This document shows, piece by piece, positions 1 through 8,057 of a stretch of 64,000 nt of DNA. The notes below the pieces were generated by a model, which saw nothing but the letters and a program-made list of their open reading frames with translations, did no database searches and was not told the origin of the DNA. Position 1 is the first letter of the stretch, and every line of letters begins with the position of its first letter. The stretch is from an uncultured Mycoplasmatota bacterium (GTDB lineage: Bacteria; Bacillota_I; Bacilli_A; RF39; UBA660), in assembly GCA_947652325.1 (NCBI GenBank), contig CANTCQ010000004.1, positions 1-64,000 on the forward strand, written 5' to 3'. Position numbers and translations under genes: made by a program.

Positions 1-11
1 TATAAAACCTG

Positions 12-2501
12 CTATTTACCGCAGCAATTTTTATACTTTTTGCCACTTCCACAAGGACATGGGTCATTTCGACCTATTTTTTTTTCAGTTTTTTTTGGTT
101 CTTTTTTTACTTTTTCTTTTCCATCATTTGCGACTCCGGTTATCGTTTGTTTTCTTTCTACATTTTGCTCAATGTTTGCTTTTAGCAAAAACGTAGCAAT
201 ATTACTATCAATATTATCTAGAAGATTTTCAAATAAGTCAAAGCCTTCCATTGTATAAGCTTGTAATGGATTTACTTGTCCATAACCACGAAGCATAATT
301 CCTTCTTTTAAATGTTCCATGGCACTTATATGGTCAACCCATAAAGAGTCTACCATTCTTAATGATATAGCACGTTCAAATTCACTAAAATTCGGTGCAA
401 TGCTTATTTTTTTCTCATAGTCTTTTATAATTCGGTCTGTTAAAATGTCTTTTATTTCTTCTTCTTTTTGATTTTGAATATCTTTTACATTCATTTGTTT
501 ATTTTTTATGTAATTTGTATTTACAAATTCAATAATTTCACTTTTATCTTCTTCTGTTAAATAACCTTCTGGTTCAATGTGGCTTTCTACAAGATTCGCA
601 ATTGTATTTTTAAATATATCTATAATATTGTCATGAATATTTTCATTATCTAATATTTCGTTACGTTTTTCATAAATAATAGTACGTTGTTCGTTTACTA
701 CATTGTCGTAATCAAGTAAACTTTTACGCATATCAAAATTATTTCCTTCTACCTTTTTTTGTGCTGTTTCTATACTTCTGGTAATGGCTTTCGAACGAAT
801 GGATTGGTCATCGGTCATTCCTAGACTTTGTACAATTTGTTTGATACGGTCTGTTCCAAACATACGCATTAAATCATCATCAAAAGATACAAAAAATTGA
901 CTAGTACCTACATCTCCTTGTCTTCCACTTCTACCACGTAATTGATTATCAATACGACGAGATTCATGGCGTTCTGTTCCTATAACATAAAGTCCCCCTA
1001 AAGCGAGCGTTTCTTCTGTTAATTTAATGTCGGTACCACGACCTGCCATGTTGGTTGCTATTGTAATAGCTCCTTTTGTTCCGGCACTCGCAATAATTTC
1101 TGCTTCCCTTTCATGGTTTTTAGCATTTAAGACTTCGTGTTTTAATCCAGCTTTCGTTAATAATTTGCTTAAATGTTCATTTGCTTCTACTGAAATGGTA
1201 CCTACTAAGATAGGTTGCCCAGTAGAATGGACTTCTTTAATAGTATTTACAATAGCTTTATATTTTCCTTCCATATTGGCATACACTAAGTCAGGTAAGT
1301 CTAGACGAGCTATTGGTTTATTAGTTGGAATACAAATAACATACATATTATATATATTTCTAAATTCTTCTTCTTCCGTTTTTGCTGTACCTGTCATTCC
1401 AGATAGTTTTTCATACATCCGAAACAAATTTTGAAATGTAATGGTTGCCATTGTTTTGGTTTCCACATTAATCGTAACATGCTCTTTGGCTTCTATCGCT
1501 TGATGAAGTCCATCACTAAATTGTCTTCCTTGCATCAAACGACCTGTAAATTGGTCAACAATTACGACTTGGTCATCACTTACAACATAATCAATGTCTT
1601 TTTTAAATCCATAATTGGCTTTTAAAGCTTGATTTACATGATGAACTAATCCTGTATTTTTTAAATCGTATAGATTTGCAACTTTAAAAAATTTTTCTAT
1701 TTTTTTGCTTCCAGCTTCTGTTAACGAAACATTTTTCACTTTTTCATCAATTGTATAATCTTCTTCATTTATTAGATTTTTTACGGCTCTATCAGCATCT
1801 ACGTAAAAGTTTCCTGTATTTGCTTGCCCTCCAGAAATAATAAGTGGAGTACGTGCTTCATCAATTAAAATGGAGTCTACTTCATCGACTATACAAAAGT
1901 GTAGTGGTCTTTGAACACGATCTTCTTTTCTTGCAACCATATTATCTCTTAAATAATCAAAACCAATTTCATTATTCGTTGAATATAGTACATCACAAGC
2001 ATAGGCTTCCTTTTTTTCTTTTGGGCTTAAATCTCGTAAATTAAGTCCAACAGTTAATCCTAAAAAACGATATACTTCCCCCATCCATTCTGAATCACGT
2101 TTTGCTAAGAATTCGTTAACGGTAACAATGTGTACTCCTTTACCAGTTAAAGCATTTAAATACGTTGGCATTGTTTCAGTTAGTGTTTTTCCTTCTCCTG
2201 TTTTCATTTCTGCAATATTCCCATAATGAATGGCTAATCCACCTAATATTTGTACATAGTATGGTTTTTCTCCAATAACACGACTTGCAGCTTCTCGAAC
2301 TACTGCAAAAGCTGGAATGATTAAATCATCTATACTTTTTCCTTTTTCTAATTCACTTTTAAATTCTTCTGTTTTCTTTTTTAATTCTTCATCGGATAAT
2401 TGTTTCATTTCCTTATCTAAGCTGACTATTTCATCCGCAATACGTTCAAAACGTTTTAGTTCTTTGTATTCTGAATCAATTAATTTTCTTAAGAATCCCA
2501 T
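12..2501 (-). CDS. secA: SecA preprotein translocase ATPase
   Basis: Motor ATPase that drives unfolded preproteins through SecYEG at the membrane. The 829-residue length is normal for a Firmicute SecA. Walker A MKTGEGKT lies at residues 99-106, a DEVD box near 207, and the last 20 residues carry the zinc-binding SEC-C motif (CPCGSGKKYKNCC). The start follows a good ribosome site (AGAAGGAGAG). Order hpf - metallopeptidase-like gene - secA differs from the usual hpf-secA pair only by the inserted gene. The stop codon lies 11 bases from the window edge, so anything downstream (prfB in relatives) is not visible. Confidence 0.98.
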   Translation of the reverse strand: MGFLRKLIDSEYKELKRFERIADEIVSLDKEMKQLSDEELKKKTEEFKSELEKGKSIDDLIIPAFAVVREAASRVIGEKPYYVQILGGLAIHYGNIAEMKTGEGKTLTETMPTYLNALTGKGVHIVTVNEFLAKRDSEWMGEVYRFLGLTVGLNLRDLSPKEKKEAYACDVLYSTNNEIGFDYLRDNMVARKEDRVQRPLHFCIVDEVDSILIDEARTPLIISGGQANTGNFYVDADRAVKNLINEEDYTIDEKVKNVSLTEAGSKKIEKFFKVANLYDLKNTGLVHHVNQALKANYGFKKDIDYVVSDDQVVIVDQFTGRLMQGRQFSDGLHQAIEAKEHVTINVETKTMATITFQNLFRMYEKLSGMTGTAKTEEEEFRNIYNMYVICIPTNKPIARLDLPDLVYANMEGKYKAIVNTIKEVHSTGQPILVGTISVEANEHLSKLLTKAGLKHEVLNAKNHEREAEIIASAGTKGAITIATNMAGRGTDIKLTEETLALGGLYVIGTERHESRRIDNQLRGRSGRQGDVGTSQFFVSFDDDLMRMFGTDRIKQIVQSLGMTDDQSIRSKAITRSIETAQKKVEGNNFDMRKSLLDYDNVVNEQRTIIYEKRNEILDNENIHDNIIDIFKNTIANLVESHIEPEGYLTEEDKSEIIEFVNTNYIKNKQMNVKDIQNQKEEEIKDILTDRIIKDYEKKISIAPNFSEFERAISLRMVDSLWVDHISAMEHLKEGIMLRGYGQVNPLQAYTMEGFDLFENLLDNIDSNIATFLLKANIEQNVERKQTITGVANDGKEKVKKEPKKTEKKIGRNDPCPCGSGKKYKNCCGK

Positions 2502-2527
2502 CTTGTATCTCTCCTTCTATAAAGTAT

Positions 2528-2536
2528 ATTATATCA
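2528..2536 (-). promoter_or_regulatory. secA extended -10 promoter element
   Basis: On the minus strand this reads TGATATAAT, a perfect TATAAT with an extended -10 TG, about 27 bases before the secA start. No convincing -35 was found at the usual distance. The same element precedes hpf. Confidence 0.5.
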
Positions 2537-2562
2537 TAAACTGCATTATTTGTTTTGGCTTT

Positions 2563-3783
2563 TTATTGGTGCAACATTTGTTCTTCTAAAGTACTTTTAT
2601 TTTCATATTTATTGTTTTCATTTATTATGATAATTTTTTGTTCTTTTTCATTCCAAAATATGTATTCTTCTTTTAAAAAAGAAGAATACAATATACAATG
2701 GTCACTTGATAAAGCATTTTGAATAATAAAACTTTTTTCATTTTGGCTATCTTTTTGAATGGCTAATAAAGCCCATTTTATTCGAATTTCTTTATGCAAA
2801 CATTCAGCTTGGAAACATAATTGTTCTATTTCATTCATTAAAAAATTTTTATTTACAGGATTCGTTTTCATTTCTTCTTTTTTATTTCTTGCTTGTCTGT
2901 CCAATTCTAATGCTTCATCCATTTTATTAAATAATCTTTTTAATTCTTTTTTATCTATGTTAGTTTTATCCATAATAAATTCATATAACAAATTTTCTTT
3001 GCCGTTTATTATACAATATAATAAAGTATCTTTTCCTACAATTTCACTTATAAGCAATAAATCTTCATTTTCATGAAAATAAGAAATGTCCTCGTAATAT
3101 TTTGCTATTATAGCGCTGTCATACCCTTCTTCAACTGCAATATGTTCTAAAGAATTTCTTAAAGCATTATGAATGCTTTCATGTGACATTACATTCTTTT
3201 TTTCAGAATTTATTTTTATTATTTCATTATTTTCCGTATATCCTAAAACTATATTATCTTCTTTATTAGTAGGATATTTTACATCATTGTTTGCCAGGCT
3301 GTTCAAAAGATTAATAAATGTATGGATTTGATATTTTTCTCCATAATCAGATAAAATCATTTTCCAAGTTTCTTTTAATTCTCTTTTTTGTTCGGGAGTA
3401 TAATTTTCATTTCTATCAATATATTCTAAACACATATCTATAAGAATTTGATTATCTAACTCTTCTTCTAAAAGTGCTTTTAAATAAAGCTCTGGGTTAT
3501 TTAATAAAACAGGTTTATTTTTTTCAAATTGTTTTTCAAAATAAAAGAGAATTCCTGAAGTAATAAAAGCCATTATTGTATAATAAAGTCTTCTTTTGTT
3601 TCTTAAATAATTTATTTTCTTTTTAAATATTCTTCGTAAATTTTGTTTTTCATGTAATGTTATTATTCTTTCTGTTTCATCTTGTTTTAAACAGATAATT
3701 TGATTTGTTTTTAAATTCATGTAAATTTTATCAATCTCTTCGTTTTTTCGTTTTGCTGTTCCTAAATAATATATTTTTTTCAT
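2563..3783 (-). CDS. Membrane-anchored protein with HExxH motif, putative metallopeptidase
   Basis: I do not recognise the family. The 406-residue product has a basic N-terminal segment (about 48-66), one membrane span (about 69-83) and a long hydrophilic part. Residues 201-205 read HESIH, an HExxH zinc-protease signature, followed 13-14 residues later by EEG (218-220), the spacing and context expected for a third, glutamate zinc ligand. A metallopeptidase is therefore a reasonable inference but no family match can be shown. Topology is uncertain: the basic N-terminal flank suggests N-in, C-out. It sits between hpf and secA on the same strand, 61 bases before secA. Confidence 0.6.
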   Translation of the reverse strand: MKKIYYLGTAKRKNEEIDKIYMNLKTNQIICLKQDETERIITLHEKQNLRRIFKKKINYLRNKRRLYYTIMAFITSGILFYFEKQFEKNKPVLLNNPELYLKALLEEELDNQILIDMCLEYIDRNENYTPEQKRELKETWKMILSDYGEKYQIHTFINLLNSLANNDVKYPTNKEDNIVLGYTENNEIIKINSEKKNVMSHESIHNALRNSLEHIAVEEGYDSAIIAKYYEDISYFHENEDLLLISEIVGKDTLLYCIINGKENLLYEFIMDKTNIDKKELKRLFNKMDEALELDRQARNKKEEMKTNPVNKNFLMNEIEQLCFQAECLHKEIRIKWALLAIQKDSQNEKSFIIQNALSSDHCILYSSFLKEEYIFWNEKEQKIIIINENNKYENKSTLEEQMLHQ

Positions 3784-3867
3784 AATATCCCTCTTTTTGC
3801 TTTAGGGTGTATTTTAACTTATTTTTTCAATAATTTCAATTTAAATAGACACTAAATTACTAAAAAT

Positions 3868-3889
3868 AGAAAAAAAGCTTTCGCTTTCT
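3868..3889 (-). terminator. Intrinsic terminator after hpf
   Basis: Read on the minus strand the stem is AAAGC-GAAA-GCTTT, closed by a GNRA tetraloop and followed by a run of T. It directly follows the hpf stop codon. Confidence 0.65.
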
Positions 3890-4423
3890 TTAATTTACAT
3901 TTATAATTCCATATTTTTCATCTTTTCTCTTATACAGTATAGAGATGCATTCAGCATCTATATTTTTAAAAACAAAGAAATCATATCCTAAAAGTTCTGC
4001 TTGTAAAATTGCTTCTTCTTCATCCATTGGTTTCATTTCTAGCGTTTTTCTTTTTACTATTTTTGTATCATTTTCTTCTTCATTTGCAATTTCAAAATCT
4101 AAATTTAAAGCAAAGTTTTCAGTATTTTTATATTTATCTTTTAATCTCTTCTTGTTTTTTCGTATTTGTCTTTCTAATTTATCTACTACTAAATCAATGG
4201 CGGCATATAAATCAGCATGGCTTTCTTCTGCCCTTATTGTAAATTTACTTGTAGGAATTGTCACCTCAATAATTTGAGATGTGGTGTTAATTTTAATATT
4301 AACATATACATTTACTGTTTCTGGAGAGTCAAAGTATTTTTCTAGTCTACCAAACTTATTAGTAATTTGTTCTTTAATTGCTTCTGTAATCATTACTTTT
4401 TCTCCTCTAATATTAATTTTCAT
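3890..4423 (-). CDS. hpf: Ribosome hibernation promoting factor, long form
   Basis: Dimerises 70S ribosomes into inactive 100S particles in stationary phase and stress. The 177 residues match the long HPF of Firmicutes: an N-terminal S30AE beta-alpha domain (about 1-100), an acidic linker, and a C-terminal dimerisation domain (from about 120, MKPMDEEEAILQAELLGYDF). The start MKINIRGEK follows GGAAGGTG. It lies between csp and the metallopeptidase-like gene with its own terminator, so it is probably transcribed alone. Confidence 0.95.
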   Translation of the reverse strand: MKINIRGEKVMITEAIKEQITNKFGRLEKYFDSPETVNVYVNIKINTTSQIIEVTIPTSKFTIRAEESHADLYAAIDLVVDKLERQIRKNKKRLKDKYKNTENFALNLDFEIANEEENDTKIVKRKTLEMKPMDEEEAILQAELLGYDFFVFKNIDAECISILYKRKDEKYGIINVN

Positions 4424-4443
4424 ATTTCACCTTCCTTATAAGT

Positions 4444-4470
4444 ATTATATCATATAAAAATATATTACAA
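4444..4470 (-). promoter_or_regulatory. Probable hpf promoter
   Basis: The minus strand carries TGATATAAT (4444-4452), an extended -10, with a weak TTGTAA (4465-4470) upstream at a short 15-base spacing. It lies just upstream of the hpf ribosome site. Confidence 0.45.
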
Positions 4471-4471
4471 T

Positions 4472-4494
4472 AAAAAAACTACTATACTGTAGTT
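4472..4494 (-). terminator. Intrinsic terminator of csp
   Basis: The minus strand reads AACTAC-AGTATA-GTAGTT followed by a run of T. The 5' arm contains the last codons and stop of csp. Confidence 0.8.
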
Positions 4495-4694
4495 AACTCT
4501 GTGTTTGCAACATCAATTGCTTGTAACCCTTTAGAAGTCTCAATAAGTTTAAAATCAACTACCTCTCCTTCTTTTAAAGTTTTATATCCTTCTTTGTTTA
4601 TAGCTGAATAATGAACAAATATGTCTTCTAGGTCATTACATTCTATAAAACCATATCCTTTCTCATTATTAAACCATTTTACTTTTCCACGCAT
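4482..4694 (-). CDS. CspA-family cold shock protein
   Basis: Small single-stranded nucleic acid binding protein and RNA chaperone. The 70 residues form one cold-shock domain with RNP1 (KGYGFIE, 12-18) and RNP2 (DIFVHYSAI, 24-32). The ribosome site is GGAGAGGTG. The leader is short (about 25-30 bases if the predicted promoter is right), unlike the long thermosensing leaders of many csp genes. Confidence 0.95.
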   Translation of the reverse strand: MRGKVKWFNNEKGYGFIECNDLEDIFVHYSAINKEGYKTLKEGEVVDFKLIETSKGLQAIDVANTELTTV

Positions 4695-4728
4695 TTTTAA
4701 TGCACCTCTCCTTCTTACTCATGTATTA

Positions 4729-4757
4729 ACAATACCACTTACAAAATTTAGAAACAA
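4729..4757 (-). promoter_or_regulatory. Candidate csp promoter
   Basis: Minus strand TTGTTT (4752-4757), 17 bases, TATTGT (4729-4734). The spacing is ideal but both boxes are imperfect. Confidence 0.35.
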
Positions 4758-4808
4758 CAAAATACGTTCGACAAATTTTGCATTATTTTTTTAATTTTTG
4801 GGTTTATT

Positions 4809-4837
4809 TTGACTTAAAACTAATTTATTCTGATAAA
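4809..4837 (+). promoter_or_regulatory. Candidate agrBD promoter
   Basis: TTGACT (4809-4814), 17 bases, GATAAA (4832-4837), giving a leader of about 90 bases before agrB. No clear paired LytTR-type direct repeats for the AgrA-like regulator could be identified by eye in 4700-4930. Confidence 0.45.
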
Positions 4838-4933
4838 ATAATTTTTATTTCTTTTTTAGACTAAAAACTTTTTTATTTATTTCTATTTTTGTTTACTATT
4901 TGTTAAAAATGCTATGCTTTTTTTGGTGTTAAT

Positions 4934-5530
4934 ATGAAGGAAGTATTTGTAAATCATTCTATTAGTTATCTCATTCGAAATAATGCTTGTAAAGAAAAAG
5001 ATGTTCCTGTATATCGTTATACTTTAGAATCTTTATATTCATTATTTACAAAAACAGTTGGAGTACTATTTTTATCTTTTTTTTGTGGAACTTTAAAAAT
5101 CACTTTTATTATTATGCTTTTGTACTCTTTATTACGGGGATTTACTTTTGGTATTCATGCAACTAAAAATTTATATTGTTGGATTACTACATTAGGTATA
5201 TATTTAGGAAGCTCTTTGTTTATTAAGTATTTTTCTTTCCCTTTATCTAGTATTTATTTTATTTATTTTTTAAGTTTTTTATTTCTATTTCTTTGGGCTC
5301 CAGCTGATACACCATCTAGACCATTATTAAATAAAAAAAAGAGAATTACAAATAAAATGATTTCTTTAATTATTGTTACTTTGTATATTTTATTTTCTAT
5401 TATTATCTCAAATGATAATTTTTATGAAATAATTGGTATTGTTTTATTGTTAGAGGCTATATGTATTTGTCCTCTAACTTATAAATTATTTCATGTATCT
5501 TATAACAATTATAAAAGTTATAAGAAATAA
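4934..5530 (+). CDS. agrB: AgrB-type peptide maturation endopeptidase
   Basis: Membrane cysteine peptidase that cuts the C-terminal tail from AgrD and forms the cyclic signal. The 198 residues hold several hydrophobic spans. The catalytic pair is visible in RGFTFGIHATKNLYCW: His75 and Cys82, with the same seven-residue spacing as His77/Cys84 of Staphylococcus aureus AgrB. A conserved second-half proline-containing segment (WAPADTPSRPL) is also typical. It is followed after 51 bases by the small agrD gene. This and agrD are among the few plus-strand genes of the left arm, so they run against the predicted fork direction. Confidence 0.93.
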   Translation: MKEVFVNHSISYLIRNNACKEKDVPVYRYTLESLYSLFTKTVGVLFLSFFCGTLKITFIIMLLYSLLRGFTFGIHATKNLYCWITTLGIYLGSSLFIKYFSFPLSSIYFIYFLSFLFLFLWAPADTPSRPLLNKKKRITNKMISLIIVTLYILFSIIISNDNFYEIIGIVLLLEAICICPLTYKLFHVSYNNYKSYKK

Positions 5531-5535
5531 TTAAG

Positions 5536-5561
5536 GTTTAAATTTTTATATAGATTTAAAC
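5536..5561 (+). repeat. Inverted repeat between agrB and agrD
   Basis: Perfect 8-base arms GTTTAAAT (5536-5543) and ATTTAAAC (5554-5561) with a 10-base loop. It ends 3 bases before the strong ribosome site of agrD and could influence mRNA processing or translation of agrD; this role is inference. Confidence 0.5.
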
Positions 5562-5581
5562 AAGAAAGGAGGCAATCTTTA

Positions 5582-5701
5582 ATGGCAAATGTATTTGCAA
5601 ATGTACTAACTGCATTAGCTAAAATTGCTAATAATGGAGTTTCAACATTTACTTGGCTTGGATATTGGGATGAAACTAAATGTCCAGAAGAAATGCTTTA
5701 A
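5582..5701 (+). CDS. agrD: AgrD-like cyclic autoinducer precursor, Cys-less ring region
   Basis: A 39-residue peptide with the three AgrD parts. Residues 1-18 form an alanine-rich amphipathic helix (MANVFANVLTALAKIANN). The central part is STFTWLGYW (21-29). The acidic tail is DETKCPEEML (30-39), similar to the C-terminal recognition segment of Lactobacillus LamD as I recall it (ETKIPDEL). The only cysteine, Cys34, is in the tail that AgrB should remove, not in the signal. A lactone through Ser21 (or Thr22/Thr24) is therefore the likely ring chemistry, as in the serine lactone of Enterococcus faecalis FsrD. The ribosome site AAAGGAGG (5565-5572) is the strongest in the region. The gene is too short for most gene finders. 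Confidence 0.85.
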   Translation: MANVFANVLTALAKIANNGVSTFTWLGYWDETKCPEEML

Positions 5702-5763
5702 TATTTAAAAACGCACCATATTAATTTGGAGTTGTCAATAAAAGTGAATAGAAAAACTCACTT

Positions 5764-5805
5764 AAATCCTAATTCATTTCTATATTGAATTGGGTTTTTT
5801 ATTTT
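5764..5805 (+). terminator. Terminator of agrBD
   Basis: Arms CCTAATTCA (5768-5776) and TGAATTGGG (5786-5794), one G-U pair, followed by T6. The rest of 5702-5966 is AT-rich and I see nothing else in it. Confidence 0.8.
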
Positions 5806-5966
5806 TATAAGATTCTTTTTATTAGAAAATTTAAATAAATTTCTTTATTTTTTAAATGTTAATTTCTTCTGATGTTGCTACCATATTATTTATTGATTAT
5901 ACTACAGCTTAAAATCATATTTTTTATCTTGATTTTTATTATCTTTATCCCTAATAATTGTACATT

Positions 5967-6001
5967 AAAAAAAGTAGATCACAAGTTTTTTGTGTCTACT
6001 T
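5967..6001 (-). terminator. Terminator of agrAC
   Basis: The minus-strand stem pairs GTAGA/TCTAC and CACAA/TTGTG around one bulged base, followed by a T run (A run at 5967-5973 on the plus strand). It meets the agrC stop codon. It and the agrBD terminator face each other. Confidence 0.7.
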
Positions 6002-7274
6002 AATTAGCGTTCTTTTTTATTTGTAGTTCTATATAATAGAAATCGTTGATAATATTAATTTTTTCGTTTACTATTTTATTTCTAATTATTGAAAATAAAC
6101 CTAATCCACTTCCTCGATTTTTAGTGGAGTAATATTTTTCACCTAAGTGTTCTAAATCTATTGCGTTACGAAAATTATTTCCTACTTTAAGAAAAATCGT
6201 ATCTTTATTTTCGTATAAATCTATAATAATTATTGGATTATCGGTTTCTTTACTTGCTTCAATAGCATTATCCAAAGCTATGCCTAAGCATTCAGAAATA
6301 TTGTTAAATGCTTTTGGATTTAAATTATTAAAAGGGTCTCCTATAATTTTATTACTAATTAATATATTAAATTGAACATTGTATAATTTTTCTACTACAA
6401 TGCCCTTTATTCCATTCGGAATATTATATAAATTATTATTTTTTATACTAAAATTAGTTTCTTCTTCTAGTAAGTCATCAATTAATAGATTTATTTTTTT
6501 ATTTCCATATGTTTTAAGTGATATTAATTTATTTTTTATATTATGTTTATAAACTTTATATTCATCTAAAAATTTTCCATACTTATCATTATAAATCATA
6601 AGATTTTTATTAGTTATTTGTAATAATATTTCTTGAGTTTTTAGTTTAATAATTATTACGAATAAAACTAAAAACATTAGATATAAAAATATCATAATTA
6701 ATATTGATTCTTGATTACCAAAATTTTTGACATTTAACATTCCTAATAAAGCAATTGTAAAAAATATTAGGTACAAAATATTTATTGTTTTAATATTATT
6801 ATAAAAAAATTTATAAATTTTTCTTATAAATTTATTAAATGAAGGAATACATAAAAATAAAAATTCTGTAATTGCAATAATTCCTGATAATAATAATTTG
6901 AAATAAGTATAATATTTAGATAGATTTGAATTTTCAATTATATTAAATATTCCTAATGTATTTATAATGATAATTTCTATACCTATTAGCAATGTAAATA
7001 CAACAATATATGTATTAAAAACTTTATTAAAATCATCTTTAAAAATGAGTAAAAATTCAGTTAATACAATACCTAAAGTTAAAAACGTTTTTATCCATAA
7101 ATTATTATAACTATTATTTATAAAAACAAGAAAGGAAGTAATAACAATAATACATATATATTTTTTATCATGTTTTAATATACAATCGTTAATTTTTGCA
7201 TAACATAGATTATAAAATTCTACACTGAACATTATAGAAATAAAAAATAAAACTATATTAATTTTCTCGTTCAT
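6000..7274 (-). CDS. agrC: AgrC-type membrane sensor histidine kinase
   Basis: Receptor kinase for the cyclic peptide. The 424 residues show about seven membrane spans within 1-210 and a cytoplasmic kinase domain after that. His244 in YKHNIKNKL is the likely phosphoacceptor. The GHKL ATPase has an N box with Asn336 (ALDNAIEA) and a G box GSGLGL (388-393). This is the HPK10 class found with LytTR regulators. Its start lies inside the end of agrA (17-base overlap), so the two are co-transcribed and translationally coupled. Confidence 0.92.
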   Translation of the reverse strand: MNEKINIVLFFISIMFSVEFYNLCYAKINDCILKHDKKYICIIVITSFLVFINNSYNNLWIKTFLTLGIVLTEFLLIFKDDFNKVFNTYIVVFTLLIGIEIIIINTLGIFNIIENSNLSKYYTYFKLLLSGIIAITEFLFLCIPSFNKFIRKIYKFFYNNIKTINILYLIFFTIALLGMLNVKNFGNQESILIMIFLYLMFLVLFVIIIKLKTQEILLQITNKNLMIYNDKYGKFLDEYKVYKHNIKNKLISLKTYGNKKINLLIDDLLEEETNFSIKNNNLYNIPNGIKGIVVEKLYNVQFNILISNKIIGDPFNNLNPKAFNNISECLGIALDNAIEASKETDNPIIIIDLYENKDTIFLKVGNNFRNAIDLEHLGEKYYSTKNRGSGLGLFSIIRNKIVNEKINIINDFYYIELQIKKNAN

Positions 7275-7983
7275 AATATTCTTCTACCTCCTTTTTAAAT
7301 CTTTTTGATAAATAGTAAACTTTTTCACCATTGTCTAAAACGAAATAACCTTTTGACCAATTAAAAGATTCTACTCTATCTAAATTTACAATACAGGCTC
7401 TATGTACCATTTTAAATCGATTATCTAAAGATTTTAAAGTTTCTGATAAAGGCATAATGATAGAATAATGTGTTCTATCTGTATTTATTATCACTTTTCT
7501 TGATTCTTTATCTCTATAAAGATATGTAATGGAACGATAATATATTTGAATACTAAAATTATTGTTACGATACTTATACATTTTATTGTCAAAGTTTCTT
7601 TTAAATATTGTTATAATTGCTTTTTTTAATTTTATTTCCATATCGTGAAATTTTTCTATAAAATCAAATACTTCATATACACTTCTATAAGTTGTTTCAA
7701 ACATTTTGTCATGATTTGTTATGAATATAATTTCACTTTCCCAATCATTTTCTCTTATAAATTTTGCTATATCTATGCCACTTACTTTCGTTTCTAATTG
7801 AATATCCATAATGTATATTTTTCGCTCGGAAGTATCTAAAATAATATCTTTTAACTCTTTTGAATATTTTGTAAAATAATTTATTTTTATTTCTTCTTCT
7901 TTAAAAATATCTATTTCTCTAAGAATTTTTTTTACTAATAATTGGGTATTTTTATCATCTTCAACAACTACAATTCTAATCAT
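7258..7983 (-). CDS. agrA: AgrA-type LytTR response regulator
   Basis: 241 residues: a receiver domain (about 1-125) with acidic residues Glu8-Asp10 (VVEDD), phosphoacceptor Asp60 (YIMDIQ) and Lys/Thr switch region, then a LytTR DNA-binding domain (about 140-238). The start follows AGAAGGAG. It heads the agrAC transcript, which converges on agrBD. Targets cannot be read from this window; the adjacent agrBD promoter is the obvious candidate. Confidence 0.92.
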   Translation of the reverse strand: MIRIVVVEDDKNTQLLVKKILREIDIFKEEEIKINYFTKYSKELKDIILDTSERKIYIMDIQLETKVSGIDIAKFIRENDWESEIIFITNHDKMFETTYRSVYEVFDFIEKFHDMEIKLKKAIITIFKRNFDNKMYKYRNNNFSIQIYYRSITYLYRDKESRKVIINTDRTHYSIIMPLSETLKSLDNRFKMVHRACIVNLDRVESFNWSKGYFVLDNGEKVYYLSKRFKKEVEEYYEREN

Positions 7984-8057
7984 AACTACTCCTTCTCACC
8001 TTTGGTTTACTATCTGCAATTATACCATATTTTGCCAAAATAAAAAATACAAAATTT

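Noticed and set aside
4700-4930. Direct repeats GACTTAAAAC and GACTAAAAAC as AgrA/LytTR sites
   Set aside because: They are 48 bases apart and do not match the usual paired 9-base LytTR repeats with 12-13 base spacing.
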